DNA of 64,000 nucleotides from contig NZ_VSEY01000023.1 in the NCBI RefSeq assembly GCF_008086045.1, positions 1-64,000 on the forward strand, in the 5' to 3' direction. Made by a program: the position numbers and the translations under genes. This DNA is from Nonomuraea sp. PA05. Lineage in GTDB: Bacteria; Actinomycetota; Actinomycetes; Streptosporangiales; Streptosporangiaceae. Every line of letters begins with the position of its first letter. The first letter of the stretch is position 1. The notes under the pieces were generated by a model. That model had not been told where the DNA came from. It worked only from the letters and a program-made list of their open reading frames with translations, and did no database searches. Positions 61,519 to 64,000 of the stretch are shown here, piece after piece.

Positions 61519-61842
61519 CTACTTGACGTCCGCGTTGATGAGCGACTCGACCTTGCCGACACCGGCCATGACGTCCTCGTCGTTCATGCTGTACGTGATG
61601 GCGTTCGCGCCCATCTTCTCGGCGATGCCCTCGAGGTCCTGCCGGACGGCGCGCATCTGCGCGTCCCAGCTCTCCATGATGGTGCGGAACCTGTTGGCGG
61701 CCGGGCCGAGCCAGTCGGCGTTGAGCAGACCGTTGGAGGTGGTCTCCACGGCGACCCGCAGACCCTCGATGAACTGGGCCGTGTCAGTGACGTTTCCCGC
61801 CGCCAGGTTGATCTGGGAGCTCGACGCCCCGTAATAGCTCAC
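61519..61842 (-). CDS. WXG100 family protein (EsxB-like)
   Basis: The 107-residue product has the turn W44-L45-G46 (NADWLGPAANRFRTI), flanking helices and Y84-x3-D88 (AITYSMNDED), a YxxxD motif. GTG 61842 has GGAGG six bases before it. It is the first gene of the esx pair and is translated just before its partner. The 127-base region upstream is AT-rich and should hold the operon promoter. Confidence 0.93.
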   Translation of the reverse strand: MSYYGASSSQINLAAGNVTDTAQFIEGLRVAVETTSNGLLNADWLGPAANRFRTIMESWDAQMRAVRQDLEGIAEKMGANAITYSMNDEDVMAGVGKVESLINADVK

Positions 61843-61969
61843 TTGCTACCTCCATGGTGTGCAATTTCGGTCGCTTATCCATATAAGCACCATTCGCCTC
61901 TTGAGTAACAGGCGTCCCTATGGCGAAGATGTAACAGGATCTCGACAAGGGAGCAAACCCGCTGGTAAA

Positions 61970-62413
61970 TCAGAGGTCGAGGTCGCGGCGGATGCGGTCC
62001 AGCTCGCCCATGACGTTCTCGAACGCCCTGTCGTAGTTGGCCTCCGCCTGCTGGATCGGCTTGAGCAGCGCCTGCGGGTCGTTCATGAGGCGTGACGGGG
62101 TGGAGGCCGCGCCGAACAGCTCGGCCATGAGATCCTCGGCGGCGCGCTGCAGATCAGCCGTCGCGGCGCTCACGGCTTCCTTGATCTTCTCCGACAGCTC
62201 CACCGCCGGCAGGCGCATGGCCTTGGGGTGGATGTCCAGGGTGCGGATGCCCTCCTGGGCGTACTCGACGACGACCATGCCGTCGGCGTCCTCACCTCTG
62301 CCGGCCAGCAGCGGCATGCGCCTCTGCAGCTCGTCGGACTTGGCGAGCTGCTCGTCGACGCCGCGCAACAGACGTTCCACGTCGATGTTGGCGAAGTCCC
62401 CGAAATCCGTCAC
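61970..62413 (-). CDS. YbaB/EbfC family protein
   Basis: The 147-residue product has DELQRRMPLLAGRGEDADGM, VVVEYAQEGIRTLDIHPKAM and LSEKIKEAVSAATADLQRAA, the YbaB/EbfC fold plus a C-terminal helix. YbaB proteins are small nucleoid-associated dimers; divergent forms are common in ESX-type loci of actinomycetes, where they are thought to be Esp-like factors. Its GTG start overlaps no other gene. A second YbaB-like gene lies at 63726 on the other strand. Confidence 0.88.
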   Translation of the reverse strand: MTDFGDFANIDVERLLRGVDEQLAKSDELQRRMPLLAGRGEDADGMVVVEYAQEGIRTLDIHPKAMRLPAVELSEKIKEAVSAATADLQRAAEDLMAELFGAASTPSRLMNDPQALLKPIQQAEANYDRAFENVMGELDRIRRDLDL

Positions 62414-62441
62414 GAGTCACATCTTGCACCAAGAGTCACGT

Positions 62442-63290
62442 TCACGGCGTGGTTGTGCTCACATCCGGTGCGATCCAGTCAAAGTTCTGCGAGCCGGCCG
62501 GAAGCTTCCCGGGAGCGGGCGGCTCCTTGAAGGAGGGGTAGTGGCTCAGGTCGAGCCGGGCCCGCTGGAAGTCGATGGCGGCGATGCCCGTCGGCGCCAC
62601 GTAGCCGAACTGGCGCTCCTTCTTGGCCATGGTCGTCAGCGTGTCACCGCCCTTGGACAGCAGCGCCCCCATCACGCCGGTGCCGATCGTCACGGCAGTG
62701 AGGACCTTGGCTCCGGTGAGCTGCTCCAGCAGCATCCCCAGGGCGCGCGTCTGCGGGGCCGGGAACATCTTCAGCCACAGGGCCCTCACGAGCGCCGCGA
62801 AGGCCGCCGCGCCCAGCACCGAGATGGCCACCCAGTACGCGCGGAAGGCGGCGGCGATCTCGTCGAGCACCTTGCCGATGTCGTCGAACATCTTGCGCAG
62901 GGCGCCGATCTCGCCGTGGAAGCGGGCGTGGACGCGCGCGTACTCCTGTTGGTCGGCCGCGATCCAGCCGGTCTCCGAGGTCTTGAGGATCTGCGGCATG
63001 AGGTTCTTGACCCCGTCGTCGAGCCGGGCGCTCATGCCGACGCTCCAGATCGTGCCGGCCCGCGCGATCTCGCCCTCGTCCGCGTTGACGGTGGCGGCGA
63101 CCATGACGGCGGGGACGACCCAGGAGGAGAGGCGGCCCGCGGCCCGCAGCGTGGCCAGCCCTCTGGAGGCGGAGCTCTCCGCCCCGGCGGCCGACATGGA
63201 GCCGATCTTCCCGCTGTCCGGGTTGAGCGGGATCAGCGGCGACGACCCCCTGGACACCGGGGAGAGCGCGTTCAGGTACGGGTCGCTCAT
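62442..63290 (-). CDS. T7SS-associated membrane protein, 282 residues
   Basis: The protein has a disordered head, a helical part (NADEGEIARAGTIWSVGMSA, TSETGWIAADQQEYARVHAR with a WxA turn), a helix pair ending in a membrane segment (about 150-170, RAYWVAISVLGAAAFAALVR), a second hydrophobic part (about 190-210, GAKVLTAVTIGTGVMGALLS) and a hydrophilic tail. It looks like a WXG100-type domain fused to a hydrophobic C-terminus, as in the 259-residue protein at 54523. Its ATG overlaps the stop of the 104-residue protein gene (ATGA). Confidence 0.72.
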   Translation of the reverse strand: MSDPYLNALSPVSRGSSPLIPLNPDSGKIGSMSAAGAESSASRGLATLRAAGRLSSWVVPAVMVAATVNADEGEIARAGTIWSVGMSARLDDGVKNLMPQILKTSETGWIAADQQEYARVHARFHGEIGALRKMFDDIGKVLDEIAAAFRAYWVAISVLGAAAFAALVRALWLKMFPAPQTRALGMLLEQLTGAKVLTAVTIGTGVMGALLSKGGDTLTTMAKKERQFGYVAPTGIAAIDFQRARLDLSHYPSFKEPPAPGKLPAGSQNFDWIAPDVSTTTP

Positions 63291-63601
63291 GCGCGGTATC
63301 CGACCATGTTCGCGTTCTCCGCGGCGGTCCAGTTGCGCTCGCAGTGGGTCATGGCCGTCACCCAGCTCTCCAGGGTCGCCATGGCCTCGCCCATGATGTC
63401 GTCACACCGGGCCTGGACGTCCTTGTAGGTGCCGCCGATGATCTGGTCGCCGAACGTCCCGAAGCCGTTGCCCTGGACGTCGGCGGCCGGGATCATGCCG
63501 CGGACGAAGCCGACCATGTCGTCCTTCAGCTCACGGTCGATGCGCCCGCGCGTCTTGCGGATGGTGCTCGAGGTGATGTGGATCTCGCGTGTGGTTCCCA
63601 C
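63287..63601 (-). CDS. WXG100-superfamily-like small protein, 104 residues
   Basis: The product begins MGTTREIHITSSTIRKTRGR and has VRGMIPAADVQGNGFGTFGD, then a helix DIMGEAMATLESWVTAMTHC with ERNWTAAENANM, close to the C-terminal half of ESX proteins. The GTG at 63601 is preceded by a weak site. It is coupled by a four-base overlap to the 282-residue membrane protein and may be its partner or leading domain. Confidence 0.72.
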   Translation of the reverse strand: MGTTREIHITSSTIRKTRGRIDRELKDDMVGFVRGMIPAADVQGNGFGTFGDQIIGGTYKDVQARCDDIMGEAMATLESWVTAMTHCERNWTAAENANMVGYRA

Positions 63602-63725
63602 GGCTCTGGATTCTTGCGGTGGTTTGCGCCTGTTTCATCACTCATAGCTGGATTTTTCTGATCACTTCAGCAGTTGGTCATCCGGCCATCCCCAACTGTT
63701 AACCCGGACCGGGTGGCGTGCTCGC

Positions 63726-64000
63726 ATGAGCTCCCGCGACTTCAACCCCGACGACCTCGACGGCCTCCTGCGTGACAGCGAGCGCTCGCTGCGCGAGCTG
63801 ACGAGCATGATCGGCGAGCTGCAGAGCATCTCCGGCGCGGGAGAGAGCCGTAGCGGCGCGGTCAGCGCCACCGTCGACGCCAACGGGCGGCTCGACCAGC
63901 TCAAGCTGGCGCCCAGGGCGAGCCGGATGGAGCTGGACGAGCTGACCGAGGAGATCGTGCAGGCCGTCCGCGCCGCCCAGGACGACCAGGCCCGCAGGGC
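63726..64000 (+). CDS. YbaB/EbfC family protein, 3' end beyond window edge
   Basis: An ATG at 63726 starts MSSRDFNPDDLDGLLRDSER followed by LRELTSMIGELQSISGAGES, SGAVSATVDANGRLDQLKLA and MELDELTEEIVQAVRAAQDD. This is the YbaB/EbfC order seen also at 61970. The frame stays open to the window edge (over 90 residues). It is divergent from the 104-residue gene and so starts a further operon of the same locus, in which EccD, MycP or more substrates may follow. Confidence 0.8.
   Translation, partial: MSSRDFNPDDLDGLLRDSERSLRELTSMIGELQSISGAGESRSGAVSATVDANGRLDQLKLAPRASRMELDELTEEIVQAVRAAQDDQARR

Noticed and set aside
53004-64000. EccD, EccE or mycosin genes in the T7SS locus
   Set aside because: No protein with 11 membrane helices, no EccE-like protein and no subtilisin triad with a C-terminal anchor was found in the window.

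Overview
The window looks like chromosomal DNA of a high-GC, mycelial-type actinobacterium, most likely in the order Streptosporangiales (a Nonomuraea-like genome is my best guess). The reasons are the very high third-position GC, an S-(hydroxymethyl)mycothiol dehydrogenase, an acyl-CoA carboxylase with an epsilon subunit, IdeR/DmdR-type iron boxes, and the pairing of an actinobacterial Tad pilus locus with a WXG100/type VII secretion (T7SS) locus. Genus is inference; no rRNA or tRNA gene was seen.

Positions 1-9,000 are accessory. They hold a truncated questin-oxidase-like gene, an ECF sigma factor with its membrane partner, a YefM-YoeB toxin-antitoxin pair whose toxin has lost its catalytic C-terminus, three orphan immunity-like genes (SUKH, DUF3885-like, DUF6461-like), a secreted serine protease, a small GntR regulator with its own palindrome, a broken XRE-like gene and two GC-rich hairpin repeats.

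Positions 9,000-37,000 are mostly conserved metabolism and housekeeping: acyl-CoA dehydrogenase, UDP-glucose-type dehydrogenase, purE-purK, GtrA, a two-component system, bfd-bfr behind two iron boxes, mycothiol-dependent formaldehyde detoxification, a class III adenylate cyclase, PH-domain protein, birA, fdhD, epoxide hydrolase, ppc, an ABC-2 exporter, accD-accE, a NYN nuclease, alkylation repair (Ada-AlkA plus Ogt), a PD-(D/E)XK-like gene with a partial tandem duplicate, and a divergent MFS/MarR pair.

Positions 37,300-47,900 (minus strand) form one tightly overlapping Tad/Flp operon: cpaB-like, tadZ, tadA, tadB, tadC, flp pilin, three pseudopilin-like genes, a 1,007-residue LysM-BTAD membrane protein, a lipoprotein and a secreted protein. 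No prepilin peptidase is present.

Positions 48,000-64,000 hold the T7SS-like locus, divergent from the Tad operon across 303 AT-rich bases. It has an FHA-like/triple-FtsK EccC, EccB, then a run of minus-strand WXG100-like and long disordered substrate-like genes. Three of these share a C-terminal box. A secreted M23 peptidase gene lies in the opposite orientation inside the run, and two YbaB/EbfC genes sit at its edge. EccD, EccE and MycP are not in the window. This locus is the best candidate for something little described.
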